NCBI GenBank assembly: GCA_903850915.1
Contig: CAINMV010000029.1
Location: 248,001-312,000 of the forward strand
Length of the DNA stretch: 64,000 nt
Source of the DNA: an uncultured Bacteroidota bacterium
GTDB lineage: Bacteria > Bacteroidota > Bacteroidia > UKL13-3
Direction of reading: 5' to 3'
Shown here: positions 7,369-17,700 of the stretch, one piece after another
How positions within the stretch are numbered: position 1 is the first letter of the stretch
Layout of the letters: each line of letters starts with the position of its first letter
Notes under the pieces: generated by a model
The model's database searches: none
What the model was told of the DNA's origin: nothing
What the model saw: the letters and a program-made list of their open reading frames with translations, nothing else
Program-made: the position numbers and the translations under genes

Positions 7369-9477
7369 TTAGGCTATTCGACTCCAAAGATTACCATGAT
7401 TGTTTTTGGTGAGGTAGTCGCTCAAAACCTTGTTTTCGGGCAAGTTCAACTTAGGATCCGATTCCAAAATTTGTTGTGCGGCATAACGTGTAGTTTTCAC
7501 TAATTCCTGGTCTCTGGCAATATCACTGAGTTTTAAATCTAAAACGCCACTTTGGCGAGTACCCTGCAAATCGCCAGGGCCGCGCAGTTTTAAATCCATA
7601 TCGGCAATTTCAAAACCATCGTTCGTGCGGCAAAGGGTTTCAATTCTAATCTTACCTTCTCTGCTTAATTTGTGTGAGGTCATTAAAATGCAATAACTTT
7701 GTTCTGCGCCTCGCCCTACCCTTCCTCGCAGCTGATGTAATTGAGATAATCCAAAACGTTCTGCATTTTCAATAATCATAATGGAGGCATTTGGAACATT
7801 AACACCCACTTCAATTACTGTAGTAGCGACCATAATTTGTGTTTCATTTTTTATAAACAATTCCATCCCCAAGTCCTTTTCCTTAGGAGAAAGTTTGCCA
7901 TGAACAATGCTTGTGCGGTATTGTGGACGAGGGAAGGCGCTTTCGATCATATCGTAACCATCCATCAAATTTTTAAGGTCGATTTTTGCGCTTTCTTCAA
8001 TTAATGGATACACCACATACACCTGGCGCCCTTTGGCAATCTCCTTGCGCATAAATTCATAAACTTTATGCCGTGTGTTATCATAACGATGGTATGTTGC
8101 AATTGGTTTTCGTCCAGCAGGGAGTTCATCAATAATGCTTAAATCTAAATCGCCATAAACCGTCATAGCCAATGTGCGTGGAATTGGGGTAGCTGTCATC
8201 ACAAGTACATGTGGCTTTGTTCCTTCGTATTTATTCCATAACCTACCGCGCTGCTCCACGCCAAACCGATGCTGTTCATCTATTACCGCCAATCCCAATT
8301 TCTTAAATTTAACTTCGTTTTCAATCAAGGCATGAGTTCCAATCAACAAATGAAGGGTTCCTTCTGATAGCTCCGCTAAAATCTTCCTTCGTTGGGCTAC
8401 ACGTGTGCTACCGGTGAGCAGCATCATATTTACAGGCATATCGCCCAATAATTCTTTTATAGAGGCAAAATGTTGCGCGGCTAAAATTTCAGTAGGCGCC
8501 ATCAACGCTGCTTGGCAACCATTGTCGAGGGCAATTAATATACATAATAATGCAACAAGTGTTTTACCACTGCCAACATCGCCTTGCAACAAACGATTCA
8601 TTTGTTTATCCAAACGCATATCATTGCGTATCTCTTTAACTACTTTTTTTTGAGCATTGGTTAATTCAAACGGTAGTTTTTGATTATAAAAAGCATTAAA
8701 ATAGTCGCCAACTTTATCAAAAACAAAACCACGATTTGCTTTAGCCCTATTCACTTTAAGCAACGATAACTTCATTTGAAGTAAAAAGAGTTCTTCAAAT
8801 TTAAGTCGCTTTGTGGCTTGTAGTATTTGTTCGTTGTTTTCTGGAAAATGTATCCAGCGAAAAGCCTGTTCACGCGCTATTAGTTGATATTGTGTACGGA
8901 TGGAAGATGGAAGATTTTCAAGTATTGCAAAATACTTTTGTTCTGTAAAGAGCGTTCGCATTAATTTACTGAGCTGCTTACTTTCCATGCCTCTTGCCTT
9001 TAACAACTCCGAGGTGTTGTATACTGGCATAAACTTAACCTGTGTATTCAATGCGCTCTCGGTAGCCAAGTCAATCTCAGGATGCGCAATTGTAATGTGA
9101 TTCTTAAACACACTTGGTTTACCAAATACCACATATTCGACACCCGGTTTCAGCATTTCAGAAACCCACTTGACACCTTGAAACCAAACTAATTCAATCT
9201 CACCTTTGTCGTCTTTAAACCAGGCTCTTAGTCGACGAGTATGCTTCACTCCTTCTATTTGAATGTCAACAATAGTGCCTTTAAGTTGAACAAAGGCTCC
9301 ATCGGCTGCAATTTCGTCTGTTTTGTAAAACTGACTCCGATCTACATAACGAAATGGATAATGTTGTAAAAAATCATTGAATGTAAAAACCTCAAGTTCC
9401 TTCTTAAGTAAATCTGCACGCGCAGGACCAACTCCTTTAAGATATTCGATTGCCGTAGAAAGAAAGTCGCCTGACAT
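7369..9477 (-). CDS. recG: ATP-dependent DNA helicase RecG
   Basis: 702 residues, full length for the family. An N-terminal wedge/OB-fold region (residues ~60-160) precedes a superfamily 2 helicase core. Walker A is GDVGSGKT near residue 304, and motif II is DEQHRFG near 399. Motif III is VMTATPIPRTLA. The second helicase domain carries VATTVIEVGVNVPNA and HQLRGRVGRG. RecG unwinds branched DNA such as stalled forks and Holliday junctions. The gene faces the gamma-CA-like gene, with only 32 bases between the two stop codons. A near-consensus TTTCTTTG -7 box lies just ahead of ATG 9477. Confidence 0.97.
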   Translation of the reverse strand: MSGDFLSTAIEYLKGVGPARADLLKKELEVFTFNDFLQHYPFRYVDRSQFYKTDEIAADGAFVQLKGTIVDIQIEGVKHTRRLRAWFKDDKGEIELVWFQGVKWVSEMLKPGVEYVVFGKPSVFKNHITIAHPEIDLATESALNTQVKFMPVYNTSELLKARGMESKQLSKLMRTLFTEQKYFAILENLPSSIRTQYQLIAREQAFRWIHFPENNEQILQATKRLKFEELFLLQMKLSLLKVNRAKANRGFVFDKVGDYFNAFYNQKLPFELTNAQKKVVKEIRNDMRLDKQMNRLLQGDVGSGKTLVALLCILIALDNGCQAALMAPTEILAAQHFASIKELLGDMPVNMMLLTGSTRVAQRRKILAELSEGTLHLLIGTHALIENEVKFKKLGLAVIDEQHRFGVEQRGRLWNKYEGTKPHVLVMTATPIPRTLAMTVYGDLDLSIIDELPAGRKPIATYHRYDNTRHKVYEFMRKEIAKGRQVYVVYPLIEESAKIDLKNLMDGYDMIESAFPRPQYRTSIVHGKLSPKEKDLGMELFIKNETQIMVATTVIEVGVNVPNASIMIIENAERFGLSQLHQLRGRVGRGAEQSYCILMTSHKLSREGKIRIETLCRTNDGFEIADMDLKLRGPGDLQGTRQSGVLDLKLSDIARDQELVKTTRYAAQQILESDPKLNLPENKVLSDYLTKNNHGNLWSRIA

Positions 9478-9832
9478 AATGCAAAGAAAATAAAATTAAG
9501 TCATGTTATACATACAATTGCATTGTCAGAATTCTGCGTTTACGTCGTATTATCTATAGAAAAGCAATCAGATTTCATTATTCAACCATTAAATTCTATT
9601 TGGAAGAATAACGCTGAGTAAATTTCATATCCATAAGATTCTGCATCGTTTAATTATAATAAGAGACAATTAAGAGTCGATTTGCGTACTTTTTCACTCA
9701 ACCTTCTAACACGCTAATCTCTTAAATTTCAATCCAATACCTTTAATATCATTAGGTTGCAAGAAAAAAATCAAGAATGATTTTATTTTTCAGTAATAAT
9801 ACCTATATTTGCACTCCTAAAAAAATAGCGTC
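9478..9832. other. Non-coding gap between recG and rpmB
   Basis: About 355 AT-rich bases lie between divergently transcribed recG and rpmB. I see no open reading frame, tRNA or strong hairpin. The only signals are the rpmB -7 box near the right end and a weak recG -7 box at the left end. Confidence 0.6.
9804..9811 (+). promoter_or_regulatory. Promoter -7 element of the rpmB operon
   Basis: TATATTTG is a perfect TAnnTTTG element. It sits 21 bases before ATG 9833, and no clear TTG is found at the -33 distance. Confidence 0.6.
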
Positions 9833-10066
9833 ATGTCAAAAGTTTGTGATTTAACCGGAAAGAAAGCGATTGTAGGACACAAGGTATCCTTCTCTAACAA
9901 GAAGACTTTGCGTCGTTTCCACGTCAATCTGCACACAAAGAAATTCTGGATTCCGGAAGAAAAACAGTGGATTGTGTTAAAAGTATCAACCGCTGCAATG
10001 CGTACCATAAGCAAAAAAGGTATCAGCGCATGTATTCAGGATGTAATTAAATATGGTAAAATCTAA
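9833..10066 (+). CDS. rpmB: 50S ribosomal protein L28
   Basis: 77 residues. The typical L28 start MSKVCDLTGKKAIVGHKVSF is followed by NKKTLRRFHVNL and FWIPEEKQWIVLKVST, and the end is basic. It is a small protein of the large ribosomal subunit. It is the first gene of an operon with rpmG (15-base gap) and a DUF4295 gene, an order conserved in Bacteroidota. Confidence 0.97.
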   Translation: MSKVCDLTGKKAIVGHKVSFSNKKTLRRFHVNLHTKKFWIPEEKQWIVLKVSTAAMRTISKKGISACIQDVIKYGKI

Positions 10067-10081
10067 TTCTTAAAAAGCGTT

Positions 10082-10264
10082 ATGGCAAAAAAAGGAAATC
10101 GCATACAGGTAATCATGGAATGTACCGAACATAAAACTTCTGGCATGGCCGGAACGTCGAGATACATCACCACAAAAAACAAAAAGAACACCACAGATCG
10201 TTTGGAGTTGAAGAAATACAACCCAATCTTGAAAAAAATGACTGTTCATAAAGAAATTAAATAA
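10082..10264 (+). CDS. rpmG: 50S ribosomal protein L33
   Basis: 60 residues. L33 motifs are visible: [27 protein letters not shown] and [10 protein letters not shown]. Only one cysteine is present, so this is the form without the four-cysteine zinc site. It lies between rpmB and the DUF4295 gene. Confidence 0.97.
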   Translation: MAKKGNRIQVIMECTEHKTSGMAGTSRYITTKNKKNTTDRLELKKYNPILKKMTVHKEIK

Positions 10265-10284
10265 CATTTTAAAATTATAGAAAA

Positions 10285-10437
10285 ATGGCTAAGAAGGTTG
10301 TTGCAACATTAAAAAAAGGAACAGGGAAAGATTTCTCTAAAGTTATTCGTGTAGTGCGTTCTGAAAAAACAGGAGCTTATACTTTTAAATCAGAGATGGT
10401 TCCTACCGAACAAGTGAAAGACGCATTTAAAAAGTAA
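10285..10437 (+). CDS. DUF4295 family small protein
   Basis: 50 residues, basic: it starts MAKKVVATLKKGTGKDFSKV and ends VKDAFKK. I recognise it as DUF4295, a short protein found in Bacteroidota directly after rpmB and rpmG. Its place in a ribosomal operon and its charge (about a quarter Lys/Arg) suggest ribosome association, but its function is not known to me. It starts 20 bases after rpmG and is followed by a terminator. Confidence 0.88.
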   Translation: MAKKVVATLKKGTGKDFSKVIRVVRSEKTGAYTFKSEMVPTEQVKDAFKK

Positions 10438-10461
10438 TTTTTAAATCCTAAATGATTATAT

Positions 10462-10492
10462 AAGCTTTTCGTTTAACACGAAGGGCTTTTTT
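10462..10492 (+). terminator. Terminator of the rpmB-rpmG-DUF4295 operon
   Basis: An 11-bp stem (AAGCTTTTCGT with ACGAAGGGCTT, two G-U pairs, loop TTAAC) is followed by a T run. It lies 24 bases past the DUF4295 stop and separates this operon from ftsY. Confidence 0.8.
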
Positions 10493-10680
10493 CATTTTAA
10501 TACGTGTGGTTTATTGAGTAAAGCTCATCATGAGTTAAAAATGAAACATTAGTCGGTGGATGGCAATTCGACCAAAATTACTAAAACAAGGTTGCGTTCT
10601 ATTGTTCATACAATGATAAAGCAGTGGAAATTAAGAAACAATCGAAATAAGGAAGCGCAAACTTTAATAAATTTCTCAAT

Positions 10681-11634
10681 ATGGGCATTTTTAGTTTTTT
10701 CAGCAAGGATAAAAAAGAAAACCTCGATAAGGGTTTAGAGAAATCGCGCGATGGGATATTCTCCAAGATAGCAAAAGCGATTGCTGGAAAATCAAAAATA
10801 GATGACGAGTTCTTAGATGAGCTGGAAGACATTCTTATTGCCAGCGATGTAGGTGTAGAAACGACACTTAAAATAATAAAAAGAATTGAGGCACGTGTTG
10901 CCATTGATAAATTTGTTTCTACCTCTGAATTAAACAAATTACTAAAGGATGAAATAGTTAAACTTCTGAACGAAAACACCATAGAAGTTAAAAACACATT
11001 CGAAGACCTAAAAGGCTTTAAACCATACGTAATAATGGTTGTTGGAGTTAATGGTGTGGGCAAAACCACTACCATTGGAAAGCTTGCAAACCAGTTTATG
11101 AAAAATGGCAAAACTGTCGTCATTGGCGCAGCTGATACTTTTCGAGCTGCTGCTGTGGACCAACTTAAGGTATGGAGTGAGCGCAGTGGAGCCACTTTTG
11201 TTAGCCATGGCATGAACACGGATCCAGCATCAGTGGCTTTCGACGCCGTAAAAAAAGCAATCGAAATTGGAGCTGATGTCGTTTTAATAGATACCGCTGG
11301 CCGACTGCATAATAAAATAAACCTCATGACTGAGCTCTCCAAAATAAAGCGCGTGATGAGCAAAAGCATAGAAACAGCGCCTCATGAGGTAATGCTTGTT
11401 ATTGATGGCAGTACCGGGCAAAATGCATTTGAACAAGCCAAGCAATTTACAGCGGCTACAGAGCTAACCTCACTCGCAGTAACTAAACTAGATGGAACTG
11501 CTAAAGGAGGCGTGGTTATTGGTATTAGCGACCAACTAAAGATACCAGTCAAATACATCGGAGTTGGCGAGAAGGTGGAAGATTTGCAAGTATTTAACCG
11601 AGAGGCCTTTGTAGAGTCATTATTGGGATTGTAA
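10681..11634 (+). CDS. ftsY: Signal recognition particle receptor FtsY
   Basis: 317 residues. It lacks the long acidic A domain of enteric FtsY and starts MGIFSFFSKDKKENLDKGL, a short basic/amphipathic lead, followed by the N domain (helices to ~105) and the SRP GTPase G domain. Motifs: GVNGVGKTTTIGKLA near residue 121, DTFRAAAVDQL, DTAGRLHNK, TKLDGTAKGG and the C-terminal YIGVGEKVEDLQVF. FtsY docks SRP-ribosome complexes at the inner membrane for insertion of membrane and secreted proteins. The gene follows the DUF4295 terminator by about 190 bases, where no consensus promoter is obvious, and has its own terminator. Confidence 0.97.
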   Translation: MGIFSFFSKDKKENLDKGLEKSRDGIFSKIAKAIAGKSKIDDEFLDELEDILIASDVGVETTLKIIKRIEARVAIDKFVSTSELNKLLKDEIVKLLNENTIEVKNTFEDLKGFKPYVIMVVGVNGVGKTTTIGKLANQFMKNGKTVVIGAADTFRAAAVDQLKVWSERSGATFVSHGMNTDPASVAFDAVKKAIEIGADVVLIDTAGRLHNKINLMTELSKIKRVMSKSIETAPHEVMLVIDGSTGQNAFEQAKQFTAATELTSLAVTKLDGTAKGGVVIGISDQLKIPVKYIGVGEKVEDLQVFNREAFVESLLGL

Positions 11635-11660
11635 GTCTGTCATTACGCAACACAAATTTA

Positions 11661-11694
11661 AATGCCGTTAGCAGTATTGCTAACGGCATTTTTT
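11661..11694 (+). terminator. Terminator of ftsY, probably bidirectional
   Basis: A perfect 13-bp stem (AATGCCGTTAGCA, loop GTAT) with a T run on the plus side lies 26 bases after ftsY. It is also 30 bases past the stop of the convergent giant gene and could end that transcript as well. Confidence 0.9.
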
Positions 11695-11719
11695 GAATTC
11701 GAAATTTATAAGTTTAAGC

Positions 11720-14700
11720 TTATCTAGCAATCATCACAGTTCCCTTTTGATCGTATATTTCATGATCGTAACCTGTAATTCTCATGTGATAAATATAGGT
11801 ATCTATTGGCACGAACTCTCCTTTAAATTTACCATCCCATGCAGGTTGTGCTGGCGTGGATTCAAACATCAATTCACCCCATCGATTGTAAACTTTCATC
11901 TCGTATTTCTCGAAATACAAACCAGACGGCTGGAAATAATCATTTAAATTAGGTGATATAGCCGGACTAAATGCATTCGGAATCCAAATTACAGGATGCT
12001 GCGACAAGCAAATAATATTAGAGTTCGATATCGCATCATAGCTTCCCGGATTTTCGTGCGCCTGTATATAATAGCAATAGTTGTGTACGTTGGATGTGAA
12101 TGTGGTATCGTAATAAACCGAATCACCAGCATTTACTGTCGCTAATACATACGGTATGCCGTTGTCTTCTGCTCTAACAATATCGTATTGTAGTACACCT
12201 GCCGACCAAGTATGATATGAGCTCCACCATATTTTATGAATTAACCGATCCGAAGTGCCTCTTAATAGTATGGTTTTAGCTTCATTGCCGTAATCACCTG
12301 TATTATAACAATTGTCGGTTGGAGTTAAAATATAATAAACATTGGTGTCGCCGGCATTTACTGTTTTATCAATATATGACGTTTCGTATGGCGAAGAAGT
12401 TCGATAAATCTGAAGCCATCCTTCATTTCCTATTTTCCTGAATATATTGTAATGGTCGCCGTCCCATTCTGGCATTGGAGCCCACTGTAATTTAACCAAG
12501 TTCTCCGGCTGTTCCACACTGGCTGCAATTAAATATACTGGTGCAGGAGGAATAATATCATAAGGAATACAAGCACTTGTGTCACTATAAGTAACTTGTG
12601 TATTTCCGTTGAGTTCAAGGGCTTTTATTTGATATACCACGGCTGTATCACAACTTAACATACTGTCTTCATAATTCAACTGTGTTCCCGGAACATTGTC
12701 GATTAGAGCACCGTCTGCATAAATCTCATATTGATCAACCACAAAACCCTCATAGGCTGTCCAAGACAAGAAGGATCTGTTATTGCCTGGAACTGTAGTT
12801 AAGTTAATAGTGGCATGTGGAGTAGCAGCGGAGCTAATGTTTCTGCAATTATCTTCACATGCAATTTTATACTCATATACATAGTCTAGTGTATTCACAT
12901 CTGCATCAATAAAGGTATTTACATAGCCTGTTCTGGCAATTAACGACCAACTTCCAGTGGCACTTCTTCTTCTATATATTAAATAATATGAAGCATCGGA
13001 TGAAGAGGAATGAATCCAATCCAACTGTATCGCGCCTTTTACCTTAGATGATTTAGCTACCGTAGCCCTTAAGAAAATTGGAATATTGGGTGGGTAAGTT
13101 TCAAACCCAACACATCCTGCCGTATCACTCATCGAAAGCACAGTAGCATCATTATCATCATAGGTTTTAATACGATAAAAATAAGCCACATCACAAATGA
13201 TATTACTATCGTTCCATGCATTTACATTGCTAGTTAATAAGCCTCCTCCTACCACTATCCAGGTAGGATTTACCGAAGTATAACGCTCAATTACATAATG
13301 CCATTTATCGAAGCCATCATACGTATTCCATGTCACTGCATTTGCACTGTTATAGGCATTTACACTTACGTTTACGGCGGTATGAATATCACTTGGTGCA
13401 CCTTCATTTCCACAGCTATCCGTAACTCGAATAATATAACTGTAAATATTATCGAGGGTATTTAACCCTTGATCTTTATATATTAGCAAACCATTGGACG
13501 TATTCTTCTTCCATGCGAGTAAGCTAAAACTTGCGCCATTTAAGCTCCTATAAATTTTGTAACCATTTCGATTGCGTTCAGTATTGGCATTGTAAGTAAC
13601 TGTAATCTCGCCAACAACTTTACTTATCACACTTACTGTAACTTGTTTAATAACGATAGGTGATGGAGGAATGGTGTCGAAGGAATAAACAGAATCAATA
13701 TCGCTCCAAGCCACTTCATTGTCTCCACCATTCTCGATTGCCTTTACACGATACCAATAGAAACTATTACAACTCACTAGGGTATCGGTATAATTAATGG
13801 TATTACTATCTGTTTTAGCAAATGAAAAATAGGATACTCCGTTAAACGACTTTAAAATTTCGTACTCTTTTACTTGAAATCCTTGATACTTATTCCAACT
13901 TATTGATGATGCCAAATTTCCATTCACAATTGAAATATTCAATGCACGATGTGTTATTGACGTGTCACCATTATAATTACAAACATCATAGGCCACCATA
14001 AAATAATAATGATTGACACTGTAGGTGTTGATGTTGGTATGTGTAAAAGTTGTTGCGTTGCGATTGGGCAAATCGGAAATTAGGCTAAAGCTGCCTGGTG
14101 CTCCTGTGTTCGAATGGTAAATTCGATATCCCCGAGTTAATGTATCTGTGTTAACAATTGCTTTCCATCGTAAAGTTACCTTTCCAATAATAGAACTGCT
14201 GCTTGTTACAGATGCCACATCAAGTTCTGGAGCTTGTTGGTATGCGTAAACCCAAGGGGTAATGCATGCAGAATCGCTAATGGTTAAATAGGTATTCGAC
14301 GCATTCCATGTTTTTATCACATAGCAGTAGCTATTCCCTTTGGCAACCGTTGAGTCAGTAAAGGATGTATCTGCGCTTGCAACGGTTCGAATGGCATTCC
14401 AAGCTCCTCCATTATCACTTCGCCAAATTTGATAATCAACAACAGGCAACTCATCAAAAGACTTGCATGATGTCCATTTCAATCGTGACATTGGAACGCA
14501 TCCTCCAGTGGCAATTTGCAATTCGATAGTGCAAAGTTTGTTCGATTTCACTGAGCGATTTAATGCGTTACAGCTATCAATAGCGATAACATAATAACAG
14601 TAGCTATTTTGTTGAGCTGCAACACCTATATCAAAAAGTGAGTCAGCATAAACAGCTGTGCCAACATAGGAATCAGTGCCATTTGGTGAGATACGATGTA

Positions 14701-17700
14701 CCTCATAAAATTTCACATCGCCACTTGGACTAAAATCCCATTTTATTTTTACTGTATTGCTTGCAGTAACTGTTACATATTTCAATACTGCTGGTAAAGG
14801 TTTTACAGTATCGAATGGAATTATTTGAAGCGTATCAGAAATCGAATAATACGCGTTGATGCCCATATCCACGGTTTGTATTCGATAATAATAATTCACA
14901 TTGCAACTAATATTCCAGGTGTCAATATAGTTGGTATCATTATTATTTAGTGTACCAATGGTGATCCAATTTCCACCATTTAGACGCTGAATATTATAAA
15001 ATCGATTTCCAAAACCTTTATATGGATGCCATTTTAAAATACTCTGCATATTGCCAGCTGCTCCTTTAATCTCTACTTCACCATGCACATTGAAATTTAA
15101 AGAGGTGTTATTCGAACAACTATCTATCGCGGTAACATAATAATAATAATGGTTGTTCATCGGATCAATACCTGTGCGGTTGAAGGTAATCGGGCCTGGT
15201 TGATAGGCTGAAATGGTGTTCACTAAAATGAAGGTACCGCCGTTAACAGATTCAAATACTTGATAACGATTCACATCCTTATCTACCACTGTATCAAAAA
15301 CTACGGTTATTGATGTCGGAGATGCAACTGTTACAAAGCGAATTTGTGGTGCTTGGGGTTTTACAGTATCAAAAGGTGTTAACTGCAAGGTGTCACTTAA
15401 ACTAAAATAAATGTTATTCGTGTCCTTGGTAAGAATTCGATAATGCTGTGTAATAGAACATGGCTGATTCCTGTCGATATAACTGTTGATGTTGCCATTC
15501 ACAGAATCCTTTGTTACCCATACTCCAGCAATAAGCTTTTGGATATAGTATTTTTTAATATTCCCAAAACCAATATAACTATTCCAATTTAACGTCGTTT
15601 GTTGCTGTTGTGGAAGGCCTGTAAGTTGAACAGCAGTATTGAAATTCACCGTGTCACTATGATTTAGGCTACACGTGTCGTAGGCAACAATTCGATAACT
15701 AAATGTGTTTTGTAAGGTAGAACCTACATTGTCGGTATATGTTGTGGGATAATTACGCAGGGTATCAATGGTAACATAAATACCATTATTTATTTTGCGT
15801 TGTATAATATAGTCTTTGGCATCTAAATCCGTAAGTTTCCATCTCAAACTTACCTGTGTGTTATTTAAAATTGTAGTGTAATTTAAGACTACGGGTTGCG
15901 GATGAATCGAGTCGTAAGGGATTAACTGTATACTATCACTAATGGTAATGAGGCTTCCGTTACTTTCTCGCGTCCAAATTCGATAGGTATGCACTGTATT
16001 ACAAATCAATGGACTATCTAAAAAGTTGGTATCCTTCACTATACGTGCATAGTTTATCCATCCGATACCTGTCCATTTCTGCACCTGAACTGTATCTGTT
16101 TTATACCCTTTAAATGGATGCCATGCTAACACATTCTTTCGTTCATCAGGCCTACCTCGTAGTTGTATAACGGCAAAGGTATCACTAGCTGTTGCATTCA
16201 AACAGGAATCAAGTGTTATTAACACATATTGATTGTAGTCTAATAATGTATTGGCGGTGCTATCATAAATGGTATGCGGAACCGTAGGAACAGCAAACTG
16301 ATAAAAGCGCGTATTGAACCAGTTTCCGTTATTCTTTTTACGATAGAGGGCATAACCAAAAACATCTGTAGAATCGGCAGTCACATAATCCAACTGATTA
16401 ACACCATTGGCATAAACCGTTGCATTTTTCATCCGCGGCTTATCGGGAGGCAAGGTATCAATAGCTACCGTAATGGCAGTATCACTCATACTCACAAAAC
16501 CATCAAAACTTACTGCTTTAATTCGATAATATAAGTCTACATTACAAGGGGCAGGAAAATCCACAAACGCAGTATCGGTGGAAGGAATGGTATCTAGGTC
16601 GTTAAACACTGGATTCCATTTGCTCGCTCGTTCTAGAATATAATACTTTGGTGTCCATCCGGTATAGGCACTCCAATGCATTAAATTCACCAACTGCCCT
16701 CCCACCAAAGTTAGATTTATGGACCGGTGAAGGCTAATAGAATCAGTTACCTTTCCGCAGCTATCATATGAAATCATATAATAATAATGATTTCGCGATT
16801 TGGTATCTAAATTGCTGTGGGTATAGGAAGTAACAGATAATGGGATGTTGTTATATAAAATGGTATAAGTTCCAGGTAATCCGCTCGGACTGTAATACAA
16901 ACGTGAAGTACGGACATATGGATTATAACGGGTGGCATTCCATTGAATTAATATCGACCCCACCGTGCTGCTTGTAACAATTACAGAAACTAACTGAATA
17001 TCTGGTCCATCACCCATTGGTGTTCTTAAATCGGTGCTATCGCTCCATGATATTTCAGAACCTCCATTTTGAATTGCTTTAATTCGATAGTAATAAACCC
17101 GGCTATACATTACTGTGGTGTCAATATAGGTTACAGTGCTACCATTGTTGGTGTGAATCAAGGTCTCTGCATTCAGGCTATCGCTTCGATAAATTTCATA
17201 ATTAACAACACCCAACGGCCAATTTTGATAGCTATTCCAAAATAAAATGATGCCCTTCGGACATTTTTGATACGCGAGATCCAACTTTAATGTACGATGT
17301 GGGGCACTTAAAATACTCTTATTTTCGGCACAACTATCAACGGCTTGTATAGCATAATATTCTGTTCCAAGGTGGGGTTGTGCGTTATAGTCCGAATAGG
17401 TTGTGTCATAATACACTGAATCTATTTTTACATAAATACCACTTGCGTCTTTTCTATAGATAATGTACTTATTGACATCTGGATTTGAAGAACGCCAAGT
17501 GATTTTAACTGATGTGTTGGTAAGAACGGTGACCGCCTTAATAATAGGTTGATTCGGCCGAATGGTGTCGAAAGGTGTCACCATGGTACTATCACTGTAA
17601 CTTGTATCTAATGTAGCGGTATTAATTCCTAAAACCCGATATGCATAGGTATAATTACATCCAATATTAGAGGTGTCGCTATAGATAGAATCGGAACCTG

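Noticed and set aside
7359..7376. Small inverted repeat TAGCC/GGCTA between the convergent gamma-CA-like and recG genes
   Set aside because: A 5-bp stem with no T run, overlapping the recG stop; too weak to call a terminator.
9478..9832. Degraded gene or small RNA between recG and rpmB
   Set aside because: No residual coding similarity that I can recognise and no stable hairpin; only promoter signals are supported.
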